A DNA stretch of 64,000 nucleotides from Thysanoteuthis rhombus (lineage: Eukaryota; Mollusca; Cephalopoda; Oegopsida; Thysanoteuthidae). Positions 36,073-47,534 of this stretch are shown in pieces; the stretch's first letter is position 1, and every line of letters begins with the position of its first letter. The stretch is taken from positions 37,038,316 through 37,102,315 of the forward strand of contig OY735207.1 of assembly GCA_963457665.1 (NCBI GenBank), in the 5' to 3' direction. The position numbers and the translations under genes are program-made. The notes beneath the pieces were generated by a model. That model was not told the origin of the DNA. It ran no database searches and saw only the letters and a list, made by a program, of their open reading frames with translations.

Positions 36073-36615
36073 GAAGGTTTTACAAAATATATATCCAGCC
36101 ATTCTATATTAATAAAAAAAATAGCCTACCTAGGGCAATGGCACCATAGTCCTCTATAGAGTACTCCTCTTGGAACCTCAAACACTTGTCCCTACGACTG
36201 CCAAGATCTCTTTTGGGATTACCATCAGCTGCTTTATTGTGTTCTCCTTAATCTTGTCAATGATCTGGAATCTAATTGTAAAAAGCCAGAAGTTGCAGGG
36301 AGAAAAATCTGGACTGGGTGGGGGTAGGGGGTGTCTGATAGACCTAAATGATGTGATGAATTGCAAAAAAAAAAAAAAAAAAAAAAAAACATGCATGAAA
36401 TGTGAAGAATAGGCAAGTTTGGTCATTGTAAATGTGACAGTTACAAGGTACACAAGCTCACTTAATAGCATCTCACTACTGACTGAGTAACCCGATGGGA
36501 GAGTGTCTGTTCATATATGAGCAGTAATGTACCCTCTGGTTGCCAAGTCGCATTAAGCCTGTGCAACCGGTTCTGAAAATATTTAAAATGGCTTGATACT
36601 TTTCAGACGGACCTC
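36073..36615 (-). mobile_element. Internally deleted mariner element
   Basis: Imperfect inverted ends of about 28 bp (GAAGG...TATCCAGCCATT at 36,073 and AATGGCTTGATAC...GGACCTC to 36,615) bound 0.54 kb. The - strand carries the mariner catalytic end signature HPLPPPSPDFSPCNFWLF, then a degenerate helix to about 36,178. The rest of the transposase is absent. A run of about 27 A lies inside at 36,364-36,390. Confidence 0.75.
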
Positions 36616-37564
36616 ATAAATATTAAAGTTCTGGAAATTTTGATAAAACCAGAAATGACTATGACAAGCCAGATTGTCATCATTATAGTTTGGTCCTATT
36701 ACCAAATACAATTGTCTTCTTAATTTAATGCCAAATTTCTCATGTGTTGTAAAAGACCAGACAATTACTGTCACTTGTTTGGTCACTTTTTGAGAAAAAA
36801 GTAATGTAATCTGATGGGACCAGAATGAACATTAAATTCAAAGACCTGATTGCACCTGGATTTTTTTAATGTATTTGAAAATAAATAGATAAATAAATTA
36901 AAAATAACTATTCAATAATTAGCATTTGATAATTATTTCCCCTGATAAAATGGTTCATTAGAGAGGTGAGTGCAGAAACCGATTCCACACTGATATTATT
37001 TAATTGTTAATCGCCTAGATTTTTTATGCATTCTTCAAGTCAGTACATTTTAAGGTTACCTTAATTCAATATATATATACACACACACAATACACAATTT
37101 AAATGAGAAATTTTGTATTATATAGATTATTTGTGGTAGTCATTTTTCTGTCATGTCCACAAATGTTAGCATTCTCCTGGGTGACATTATTTACAACCTT
37201 GAAGGAGAGTATTGATTTTCATTTTGAAAAAGTGTATGTACAATATGAAGCAAGGTAAAACGTTTTTAAGAATTTTAAGGCTTTTTAATTTCATTTTACT
37301 TCTTTAAATCAATGTAGAAATTTTGATAATTTTTGAGTTAGATTATTTTTTTCTTACCCTATTATATTTTAAATTTTGTTACATGTTTTAAAGTGATCTT
37401 TCCAAAGGCATTTACTTATTTGAGCTTTTCCCTGAATTATTGTGAAGATTTTGATTAAAAAAAAAAGAAACCTTTAGTCTGTTTTTCCAGAGAATTAGCT
37501 TTAAAAATCCCTTACCTTAAAATAATCTTTTTAAATCAGGTAGTGCTGTATATGTAGTAAAACT

Positions 37565-37860
37565 AAAAAGCACTCGGAGATGCATGCTTCAGCCAATCCC
37601 ACTGTCACTAAAAACTGAATGAAAATCAGTGCAAATATAGCTAAGAGGCCGGAGAAGTGACAGTGAAAATTCCTGGATCTAACACCCAAATTTTATTAGT
37701 CCTTTTGTAGCCCATAGCTTGCTTTTTCACAGAATATCATTGAAAATCATTGAAAACTTTTGAGATATTTTATGGACAGACAGACGAATAAGCATAAGTG
37801 AATTCATATACCTCTTTCAACCTCTTTCAACTTTGTTCACAGAAGTAAAAGATGTACATT
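37565..37860. repeat. Repeat G copy, near full length
   Basis: AAAGCACTCGGAGATGCATG, AATTCCTGGATCTAACACCC, TTTTATTAGTCCTTTTGTAG, CATTGAAAATCATTGAAAAC, GGACAGACAGACGAATAAGC match the 25.5 kb cluster including its AAAGCACTTGGAGAT start. Confidence 0.6.
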
Positions 37861-37934
37861 GATATTAGTAGCATTATCTTGATTAATTTTTCTTCTTGGA
37901 TGAAGCATTGTAAACTATTATTAATTTTTGACTA

Positions 37935-38010
37935 GTATTTCTTTCATCTTTATTTTAGTTGCTTTTCACTGCAACTACTCAGACCAACAGTCTACAACAG
38001 TGGGTAATTA
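37935..38010 (-). repeat. Inverted fragment of SINE family B tail
   Basis: AGTTGCTTTTCACTGCAAC, TACTCAGACC is the reverse complement of the family B tail (CTGAGTATAGTTGTGATAAA...). It lies about 100 bp before a head-complete family B copy in the other orientation. Similar fragments lie near 18,140 and 8,510. Confidence 0.4.
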
Positions 38011-38099
38011 ATAATTGATTTTTCAAAATATTTTTGATTAATAATGGTTGACAATGCTTCGTCTAATAGAAAATGAATCAAAATGATATTACTCCTACT

Positions 38100-38295
38100 T
38101 AGAGTTCTGGTGGCTTAATCAGTTGAGCAGTTGCCATACATGGGCAGGCTTCCCAAAGTGAAGCAGATGAGAGGTTGAGTCTCGACCCAAACTTATTCTT
38201 TATTTCCGATCTGCACTGTTTACTCACCACCATAGACTGATTATTTGAGTAGTTGTGATGAAAACTATCCAGAAATAAGATGAAAGAATTACTAG
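38100..38295 (+). mobile_element. tRNA-derived SINE, family B
   Basis: GGTGGCTTAATCAGTTGAGC (A-box region) and GAGAGGTTGAGTCTCGACCC (B box) form a clear tRNA-like head. The body CTTTATTTCCGATCTGCACT and TGAGTAGTTGTGATGAAAA matches 27.2 kb. Confidence 0.7.
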
Positions 38296-38299
38296 TGAA

Positions 38300-39610
38300 A
38301 AATTTATGATCCTGAGTAATAATTGTTCATAGATATTATCTTTTAACAGTTATCAAAACATTAGCCAAAGATATTCTTAGTTTGAAAGAAGACTGATTTG
38401 GCTGCTACGGTTCATTTCTTTGGTACAGGACTAAACCACCTGGGGGGGAAAAGAACCTCTCAGCAATGTAAGACAAACCCCCTTCAGTCAAAACATGACA
38501 AAAAAAAATATAATCAGTTACAGTATTAATTTGTTTTCCTTTATTATTCTTGAGAGAAAAATGTTCAACCGGCTTCATATTCTAATCTATAATTTTTAAA
38601 GGTTGACCTTTTTTTAGGGCATGGGGTTAGGGTTCTTATACTACAAATAATAAGAGGAATGAAAATTATGATATAAAAATTCTGTATAATATTTTTTCTA
38701 AGGGGTTTTTGTCCTACTCTCGTAAACCACAGAGAAAATGTTTTTTTTTTTTTCTTTCAGACTTTTGTATGAAGGTTTTGATTCTTTTTTTTTTCTCTGA
38801 AATTTCACTGATATCATAATTGGAAATATCAATAATATTTATTGTCTGTATCTAAAAGAAAGATCAGCAAAATATTTTTCCTCTTTTCTTTTGCTTTCTT
38901 TCTTGCTCATTTCTCTCCCATTTGGTTGAAAAAAAAAAGATTTTGTTACCATTTTGATTATTGTTCATATTATTTTAAAAAAAAACCCTGCATTTTTTTA
39001 AGGAAAACTCTATAGTCTAAAATTATTTTATGTACAACTTGACTTTTCTGTAGATATTTTTCATCATTTAATAATGTCATTATTTAGAACCAGAATAGTG
39101 CATAAACTTCTATATAGGGCCACAAGTCAGGAGTACTGCACTGTATAAAATTTCACATTTTCTAAACGTTTACCTTGATGAGTATAAGCATTGGCAGCTC
39201 ATCAGCATTTGCTTTGAGTTAAGAAAAAAAAATCAACGAATTTGAGTCTGAATAGAAGTTTTCAAAGATTTTATGATTATTAGATTATAAATTTATATTT
39301 CCATAGTCTGATTTGAAACAGAGTATAGAATTGTTTGTTTTTTTTTAAATTTTGATTACTTTCTAACAAGTTATACAAAGTGTCACATCTACAAATAAAA
39401 CTAAATAAAAATATTCTTTGACCTGATAAATTAACCACAACATAACATTTTCCACCATAAAAGAAGATATGGCTAATACTGAAGTCATACTTTTGTCTCA
39501 AAAGACCCACTGAGGTTATAACATTATATAATGGTTGGAATATTCTGTTTTATTATGTATAGAAAAGGAGTTGCTTGTATAGATGAATGATATAAACTAG
39601 AGGGGGGATG
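38300..39610. other. No gene seen
   Basis: AT-rich, poly-T and poly-A runs. A 76-codon - strand frame at 39,280-39,510 has no support. Confidence 0.5.

Positions 39611-39613
<3 letters not shown>

Positions 39614-39680
<67 letters not shown>
39614..39680. repeat. (TA)n microsatellite with one TGTA interruption
   Basis: About 33 TA units. The 65-residue Ile/Tyr frame here is an artefact. Confidence 0.9.
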
Positions 39681-39682
<2 letters not shown>

Positions 39683-39859
39683 ATATAATAATTTTTGATA
39701 TATTCTTTTGAGGATTTATTCCAAACTTCATGTAAATTAGTAGTGTTCAAGTTATTTCAATTTCCTAGGTAAAGCACTTTCACTACCAATTTTTCACTTA
39801 GATGAAAGATAAACTAACCAAAAATTGTAATATTGCAAATAAACACTGTGGCACAAGGG

Positions 39860-41100
39860 AGGTAACTACATCATCAGCTTTTCAGCGTCCTTAGATGGAC
39901 ATGAACTTTCCCCCAAGATTCACCAGACCATTTTATCATGGGTGTCACGGAGCCAGTGTTTTATGAATTTGTCTAGTTTGTCACACTATCTCATTTTTTG
40001 CTGGACACAATTTCGCACATGATCTCTAGAGCCATGTTGTGTGTCGTGATGCCCAGCAGTTGTCTGACATTTTTGCTACATGACCATCCCATTGCCATTT
40101 GAGTCTTATAATGAATTCTATGATATCTCTGACTCTTGTTTTTTCTCTAATGTATTGTGCTCTTGTAATCCTCTCTTCTGTGCACATTGCATGGTTCTCA
40201 ATTTTGGGGTCGATATTTTGGTTATTTTCCATTTTTTTTTCAGCTTCTTTTTAGAACTAATGGGATTTTTGAAGGTTGGGCTTGCTCTACCAAAAGCTTG
40301 CCAACTGAGAGTGATTCTTTGCTTGATTTTTTTTCATTTGTGGATTTCATGGCGATTCATTGTCCCAGGTAGATATAGCGGTTTACTTTCTTCAACTCTG
40401 TGTCTTTTATTTTAGTCATTGTGTCTTTGTCCTCAACATGTTTATTGTACATGATATTTGTTTTTCTGAAGTTTATGTGAAGCTCTCCTTACTTACTTTC
40501 TTCATTTAGTTTGTCTAGCATTATCTAAAGATTATGAAGGTTCACAGCAAAAAAAGATGATGTCATCAGCAAATCTGAGGTTACTTAGGTAATTATCATT
40601 TATTCTCATTCCTTTATTTGTCCAGTCTAGGTTTATGGGAGATCAACTTGAGGCAGGCTGTGAAGAGTTTATGTGAGCTGGTATCACCTTGTGTTACCTC
40701 TTTTCCAAGCTGAAAGGGCTCAGCCTTCATATAGCCTGAAAAAGAAACTGCCGTATTGGTATATATGCTGTAAGACTCTGACATATATGGAGAATATTCA
40801 TTGCTGCATGATAGTATCAATGACCTTTGGGATTTCCGCTGAATCAAAGGCCTTTTTGAAGTCAACAAACACTACAGTGAGAGGCATTTTATATCCTGCT
40901 GTTTTATCTTTTAGTTAATTTAGTGAATGAAGATGGTCAAGTAGCTCCTTCTGAGGCCAGCCTGTTCCCATGGTTGGTTTTCATCTAACTTTTGGTGATC
41001 ACTTTGATGGAAAATTTTGTAGATGCAGTTGAATAAGCTTAATGAACTGCAGTTGTTTAGATCTTTCAGATTCCCCTTTTTATATAACTGTATTATGATT
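39860..41100 (-). mobile_element. RTE-type LINE, RT palm to C-terminus, degenerate
   Basis: On the - strand, in shifting frames, VVFVDFKKAFDSAEIPKVID (about 40,820-40,895), QGDTSSHKLFTACL, LRFADDIIF (about 40,550-40,590), a YLGQ motif and finally ERITRAQYIREKTRVRDII, RLKWQWDGHVAKM appear in the right order for a non-LTR reverse transcriptase. The FADD catalytic motif is intact, but stops and frameshifts make the copy dead. It shares its C-terminal tail with the 13 kb fragment. Confidence 0.85.
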
Positions 41101-42290
41101 GCTTAGATGATAATGAATATGTTCACCAAATTTTGAGTTGGTACAATTTGAACATCATTTACAACAAAAAAGAATCATCAGTTTTTTTTTTCTGTATTTT
41201 TTCACTTGTGTATTAGTATGCAGCCTTGTTCATGAAGCTGTCATTTCTTGGATTAGTATTACTCTCACAAAATATCTATTAAGTTTGTCAAATGGAAACT
41301 TTTACTCAAATTGTTGTCATGAAATTAATTTTTGAAAAAATTCCAGCATCACGAGAAAGTGTTTACTCATTGTAGTTTATCTGAGACACCCTATTTAGTT
41401 TATTTTATGTATTGTCTCCGTTAAATATTTTTCTTACCTTTCTTTTGTATAAGCACATATACATGTATGCATTCTTTATCCTATTCCCATGACAATATAT
41501 AGACACAAACCAAAAGGCACTTTGCTTGGTTGCTAGTCTTAAATTAAATTTGAATCATTAACTTTGTCAGGTTGTGAAGAGTAATAGTTATTACTATTAC
41601 TGGTAATGGGTTATAATATACATAATTCCCCAAGAGACATTGATCTGATTCAATTGGTTAATACAAAGTGTGGTATGAATTAGTTAAGTAATAATGGGCC
41701 ATTTGATTCATAAACGTTGACTAAAAAAGAAATTAAGTAACATTGGTTTTAGTTTTTCTTTGTACAATAGCAACTTTATTCTTTTGATTATACAAATGAC
41801 CTACTGGAAGAAAATTTCTGATCTTAAAATAGTCTCCATATAAAGCAACATTCTAAGATTAGAAAGAGGGAAAGAGAGATGTCATATTAATGTTGGGCCT
41901 ACCACACGTACCCTGATGATAATACAAGCAGCATGTATAGTGTATATATATATAGAAGTGACACGAACAACGAGCCATGTCTGTTGTTATATTTAGTGAT
42001 CCCTCATCATCAAATATGTTTTTGGGTAACCTACATTTAAGCCCAGTGTTTGGGTGGGGGGAATTAAAGGATGTGTAATCTAAAATAACATCTATTTACA
42101 ATACATTATGATAATACACTCTATAAAATAACAGACCACATGTTGTATGACAGAAGCTATGTATAAAAATCATAGCTGAAATGGAGGTGGTGTTTGATCA
42201 ACACTGCTGTGGTGCCATGTTCATATAACTGTTTTGTTTTTAAATCCCCAAAATGGTTACATGGTAAACAACTGATGATCCCAACAAGAG
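41100..42290. other. No gene seen
   Basis: AT-rich sequence with a short TA tract at 41,942. No protein motif read on either strand. Confidence 0.5.
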
Positions 42291-42293
42291 AAA

Positions 42294-42386
42294 ATTACCT
42301 CATAGTACCATAATATCAAAGTGTGTGTAAAACACAAGAAAATTACCTCATAGTACCATAATATCAAAGTGTGTGTTAAACACAAA
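42294..42386. repeat. Two-copy 46-bp tandem duplication
   Basis: GAAAATTACCTCATAGTACC, ATAATATCAAAGTGTGTG is repeated almost without change 46 bp later, with the seam AAAACACAA. Confidence 0.9.
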
Positions 42387-42494
42387 AAAACACTGAAGAA
42401 AATTACAGATATTACATTAACAGGTATTGGGAAATAAGTGATTAAAAAATGATCAAAAGTTTTTTCAATGTGTTTAAAGCTGTAAAGCTTTCTT

Positions 42495-42524
<30 letters not shown>

Positions 42525-42527
<3 letters not shown>

Positions 42528-43060
42528 TCATTAAGTTAAGTTATTCTGGTATGAGGCACCCAGTGAGGATTGAACTCAGTAAACAATAGCAGTAGTCTTT
42601 GAGATTAGCTTCTTAACCATTACCTCATGCTGAAGTGCTCCTGTTCCACATCCTACATAGTACATACAGGATGAAAATGAAATAACCACCACAAAGAAAT
42701 GTAAAGAAGTTGACTGTTTAGATAAAATCAAGCTTTAATATATTTTTTCTTTTATTGTATGAAGCATTAGGAGTGCATAGATATTTACAAAGCCTAATAT
42801 GGCACAAGACCACAGGTTTGGATCACTCGGTGAGGATAGAATTTGCTATCATAGTAATGGTCTGCATAGCTCAATGATTAATGTCAATGCTGAAGTAGAC
42901 ACGAATGGAAGTATTTACTAAGCTTAGCTGGGTATGGCACAAGGTCACACATATAGGGCAGGCAATGAGGATCAAACTCAACGCACAATATCAATGGTCT
43001 GCAAGACTTGCTTGTTAACCACTACTCTATAGTTGGGTTCCCAGTAGGTAAGGTCTTAAT
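42525..43060 (-). repeat. Cluster of three tRNA-like repeat units (family D)
   Basis: Three units of about 110-140 bp share, in + orientation, (T)GGCACAAG..C, an AGTGAGGATTGAACTC-like inverted B box and CTTGCTTGTTAACCA-like inverted A box. On the - strand each reads as TGGTTA.CAAGC...GTTTGATCCTCA, a tRNA-like head. Units begin near 42,540, 42,795 and 42,925. Confidence 0.55.
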
Positions 43061-43388
43061 GCCAAAATTTGCTGGACTTATGGCTATTTTTTTGTTGTGT
43101 GAAAAATAGTTCAACAACAATATATCAGTCCATAACCGAATGATGAAGAAAAAAAAAACACTGATCAATCTGCTGAAATTCCCTGAATCTTTGAGTAGCA
43201 TCTCCTGTAAAAGGTGCTACTAAAGAGTTAGTGGAATTTGAGCAGCTTGCATGAAGTGTATGTTTGTTGTTACCCTTTGTGAGCAATAACCTAACATCTA
43301 ATTTCCACTGTTTCCTTCAAAGAAGGTATGTGTTAGGGCAAGTAATTCGCCTTTTCTTTTTTATCTTACCAAATTCTGTGAAGGTAAT

Positions 43389-43428
<40 letters not shown>

Positions 43429-43433
<5 letters not shown>

Positions 43434-44042
43434 TTTGGACAAAGAATCATAGGACCGCAGCTCCAAAAGTGACCTGAGCTTGACCAGTATCTAATAAACC
43501 CTACTTCAACCAAGACTGTTTGTTGAGAACTTCATGGAGTTGGACACTGTGGAAGGATTGCAACTGCCAACACTTGATTTGGGCAGGAATATCAGGGAAT
43601 TTTCTTGGCAGTGTGAACTCCTTAGACTACCTGTCAATTTTGGCTGACTAGTTGCATCCCAAGGTGCCAACACTCACTCCCAATGGCAGTGCCATCTTTC
43701 AGGATGATAATACACCCATTTTTGCTACTCAAGCTGATAATAACTGGTGTGAAATGCATGAAAATGAACTTCAATACTTGGCTTAGCCATCACCAGATCT
43801 TAATATAATCGAGCATTTGTGGTGTCAATAAGGAATCGATTCCTTCCATTGGCATCCCTGAAGAAGCTGGAACAGGTTTTGTTTAAGGAATGACACTAAA
43901 TCCCTCCAGATATTGTCCAAAAACTGTGTGAATCAATTCCTTGACATTTTGAAGCTGTTAATAAACGCTAAAGGAGGACCAACTCTATAATAAACATAGG
44001 TAATTAAAATGTTGTTTCCATTATTTTGTCCAAGCCATATAC
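43429..44042 (+). mobile_element. Internally deleted Tc1-family DNA transposon
   Basis: Terminal inverted repeats TATGGTTTGGACAAA (43,429) and TTTTGTCCAAGCCATA (ending about 44,041) flank 0.6 kb, with TA sequence on both sides as expected for TA target sites. Inside, + strand translation shows the C-terminal part of a DDE transposase: SILADQL, PNGSAIFQDDNTP and SPDLNIIEHLW. Stops interrupt it and the N-terminal DNA-binding half is missing. Confidence 0.85.
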
Positions 44043-44119
44043 ATACATATACTCATAAATGAGTGAATTCAGGATTTTTCAGCAAGTCATAATGGGAAAA
44101 TCAAGTTTTACACATATAT

Positions 44120-44370
44120 GAAAAATATATGAAAAAGAAAACAAAATAAGGGAAATAATGAATAACCACTACCCATATATGCTGTGTTGGGGGTGGTGGT
44201 GATCATTTGAAAAGTTGGAAAAAGGGGTTGATCAATGAATAAGTTACTTCTCATCTTCTGTTGGGCTGTGATCACTGAAAAAAGTTTTGAATTTTCAAAA
44301 AACAAGCAGGCAGAAACTTGAGACGAGTGTGTGTTCATGCAAGATTTTAAGTTTCTATTATGGGCTGGGT
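44120..44370 (-). repeat. Dispersed repeat H, inverted
   Basis: TTGGAAAAAGGGGTTGATCA and CTTCTGTTGGGCTGTGATCA are the reverse complement of the 54.2 kb copy. Confidence 0.5.
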
Positions 44371-44585
44371 GAAGTCCAGATACATACAAAATAAATGTCA
44401 GAAAACATGAATAACCTAAATCTAGAAACAGTAATTAAACTGGTCTGTTGTGTGTAGCAGTGATTAATCAGTTTGCTGTTTGTTGAAAAAAATTTTTTCT
44501 CTTTCAAAATTCAAAACAAGATTTTTTCCCATTACAATAAATCTGTACATTTAATTTTCTTTGTCCTTTTTCAAGATTCTGGTGC

Positions 44586-44662
<77 letters not shown>
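44586..44662. repeat. (TA)n microsatellite
   Basis: About 38 TA units with one TATACATA interruption near 44,600. Confidence 0.9.
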
Positions 44663-44669
<7 letters not shown>

Positions 44670-46100
44670 ATATGATTGCTTGGAGTAAATTGGATTTGAA
44701 TTAATCACTCAATTGTGTAAAAATCAGTTTTGGTGATCTGCTTTGATTGTAGGCTATAATATCAACTGAATATAAAGGATACTATTGAGAAGTTATAAGT
44801 ACAGTAAGTATTTTTGCAAATAAAAAACTGATCGAATACTAATGTACAATAAGGATTGTTTGTATAGGTCTTCTATACTGAAAATTCACCAGTGGGGCTT
44901 TTTTAATATTGGTCTTTCTGAAACCTGTTGAGGACTTTTCAAGAGGAAAAGTTGAAAAAAAAAAAAATCTCATCCCATTTATTTGAATTTTTTTTTTTTT
45001 TTTTTGTATTTAGGCAAAGTTTGCCTACTGTTTATGACATAGCTTTCAGATTATCATAACATTCCTCTGTAAACGGTGTGATATGAATGATATTTTATGT
45101 GATTCTGAATGAGATCTTGCAAAACTTTAACATTATCACTGGTCATATGTTACAAGAATATATGTTGCACCGAGACTGACTGATATGAAAGTGAAATGCT
45201 GATATTTTGATTTTGACATTAGGTAACATTGTTGAGAGAAATATTTATAGGCCAGTGATATAGTACTACTGCTCATCATTCCATCAATTTTGTTTAAAAC
45301 TTTCTGCCAGTCAGTCTACTGTCAAGTCTGTCAATCTCTGCTCTGTAAATTGATATTGGTTACCAATTTGTTCTCGGCAAGAGCATGCAGGCCTGACTAG
45401 ACAGGCAGCCATTATGCATTTGGAGAGCCATCTTAACTTTTAGCTTATTTGAAAAAATGAAATGCAATCCCTTCATTTTGTGATTTTTTATCTCTGCTTG
45501 TGACATTTCTGCCAGTATTGATTTCTGGCGACAAATATTGTTTTACCTGAATAAAATATTTGCTGGTATTTTGTTGCAGCTGGGGCTTTTATTTGAATTT
45601 TTTTTTTTCCTTTCTTTCTTTCTTTGTGTCTCAGGAACTCTCTAAAAAAAAAAGTTTTGTTCAAACTTCTCAAGATACATTGTATCATATCTTGTGAATA
45701 ATCTTTTTTTCATACTAGACTCTGAATCTCTTTAAAACTGCACCACATTTGTCAAATGTGGGAAGGTTTCTGCTTCATTTGGAAGGGATGGAGAAGTTGA
45801 ATCAGTTCAGAACTCTAATCAGAAAATTTCTGCCACTGGGATTATAAATTTATATATATATATGTATGTATTTTATTCAATGACATACCTTATGAATGAA
45901 TCTGTTGGCTTTCTTTATTGCAGTTTTATTTTTTGTAATTTAATAAATTCTGTAAATAAAAAAAGAAATGTTTTTGTTTGTGTTTCTTGTAATCTTTTAG
46001 AAACTTATCACATCAAAATAAATATTTACTCAGGATACATTTCTATTTCAAACTATATCCATCAATTTTAAAACAAAGGATTAAAGTTACCCTGAAGAAC
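44670..46100. other. No gene seen
   Basis: AT-rich; a 66-codon - strand frame at 45,488-45,688 is lysine-rich because of poly-T/TTTC runs. Confidence 0.5.
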
Positions 46101-46104
46101 AAAC

Positions 46105-46217
46105 CTGTTGATAACTTAGGGTAGCCAACATCTGTATTTCCACAGGCATGTCTCCAATTAGGAAGGAACTTTTAGAATCCTTCAAAAGTTCAGAATGTTG
46201 GCTCCCTTCATTTTCTC
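46105..46217 (-). CDS. Candidate isolated internal exon
   Basis: On the - strand a strong pyrimidine tract (TTTCTTGTTTTCCCCCAG) precedes 113 bp of open frame ending CAACAG|gtttgt. Phase is 1 in, 0 out, giving about 37 codons of hydrophilic protein (ENEGSQHSELLKD..., then FLIGDMPVEIQMLATLSYQQ). No partner exons were found and the + strand is open over the same bases, so the call is weak. Confidence 0.22.
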
Positions 46218-46569
46218 CTGGGGGAAAACAAGAAACTTGTAATGATTTTAAGAAAGAGGGGGAAGATGCCTGCACAGTATTGTCGACAACAGTTCTAGAG
46301 CTAGCATGTATTGCCATTGTACTGCTTTTTCTTGTTCTTCAACCACATGCATTATTCTTTCATATTGCTATTATAGCCATGAATGAAATGTTGAAGTACA
46401 CCATTCTTTCTAATAGCTTTGTTACTTTTGTTGTAGCATTTGTTCTATAATCCTACATTGTTTTGATATTTGAATGTTTATTTACATCATTATCAGAGCA
46501 GTTTTTTTTTCTTCTCAAATTTGGATGAAGTAATTCTCTTTGCTGATTTCATCCTTTTATATTCTTATG

Positions 46570-47090
46570 GTTATTTATTTAGCTTATACTGGCACAAGGC
46601 CTCTACACTAGGGTACTAATGAGGATCAAACTTACTTCACTACCTGATGGTCAATCAGACTAGCTGGCTCACCATCTCAAAAATGTAATGCTAAGCTAAG
46701 CTTAGTCCTGGCACAAGGCCTCTAGTTTAGGACACCCAGTGGGAATCAATCTCACTATTATTACAAATTAGGTTTTGAGACAGGCTTGCTAACTATTGTA
46801 CAATGGTAGGTCCCTAGATATTAACCAAGATCAGCTTAGTTCTAGCACAAGGCCTCAATAATGGGATACTCTGTAAGAACTGAATGGGTCTGCTGGGCAA
46901 GCTTGCTCACAATTGCTATAAGCTAGACACCCTAAAATGGAATACTAAACTTAGTTCAGGATGTTATAATCCCACAAGTGCGAGGCGCTCAGTAAGGTTT
47001 AACCTCACTACACTTGCCAATTGATTTACAAGACATGCTTGTAAACCAACGTGCCATCATAGGTACCCAGATTGAACCTACCTACTTCGT
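46570..47090 (-). repeat. Four consecutive tRNA-like repeat units (family D array)
   Basis: Units start near 46,580, 46,690, 46,830 and 46,950. The first three share CTGGCACAAGGCCTC or CTAGCACAAGGCCTC, and units share inverted B-box-like GAGGATCAAACTTAC-type sequence and inverted A-box-like GCTTGCTAACCA-type sequence. Linkers carry AGCTTAG. Units are 110-140 bp and well diverged. A further unit is at 47,380-47,530 and single copies lie near 15,640-15,780. Confidence 0.6.
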
Positions 47091-47379
47091 CATGAAAGCA
47101 AGATGAAACGGACGGTCTGTTTAATGTAGGGTCCCATGTTCAGAACATTAAAAAAAAATTGCTCCTGTTTCCACCACAGTTTCAAAGATGTCAGAGTGAG
47201 CCTGACCCTCCCCGCCTTTTTTTTTTTTTGTGTGCAATTGGAAGATGCTGCCCCACGGATTACTGATTCCCCTCAAAACTAGTCAGAGTGAATTTTTTTT
47301 GAGGCCACAGGACGAATCCTAAGCTGCTGTGCTTGGCAACACCGAGCCTCAGTAAGCCCTCATAAGCCTCGGCATAGCA

Positions 47380-47530
47380 CTGGCACAAAGCTAATGTAGA
47401 ATGTACAGCAAGTACATGATAAGAGCCTCTAAGTTTAGCACAAGTGATGATAGTGAGGACTAAACTCCCTACACTAGCTAACCATCTGTAAAGGAAACTT
47501 GCTGACCATTGCTCTTAAGCCGGGCACCCT
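47380..47530 (-). repeat. Family D tRNA-like unit
   Basis: TAGCACTGGCACAAAGC..., GTGAGGACTAAACTCCC and CTTGCTGACCATTGCTC match the array units at 46.6-47.1 kb in order and orientation. About 290 bp of unrelated sequence separates it from the array. Confidence 0.5.
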
Positions 47531-47534
47531 TTTG

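Noticed and set aside
40080-40918. Several + strand frames of 60-110 codons
   Set aside because: Antisense to the second RTE fragment, whose FADD and other RT motifs are on the - strand.
46148-46450. 100-codon + strand frame with hydrophobic end
   Set aside because: Overlaps the candidate - strand exon; hydrophobic half is typical of T-rich sequence and no donor or partner was found.
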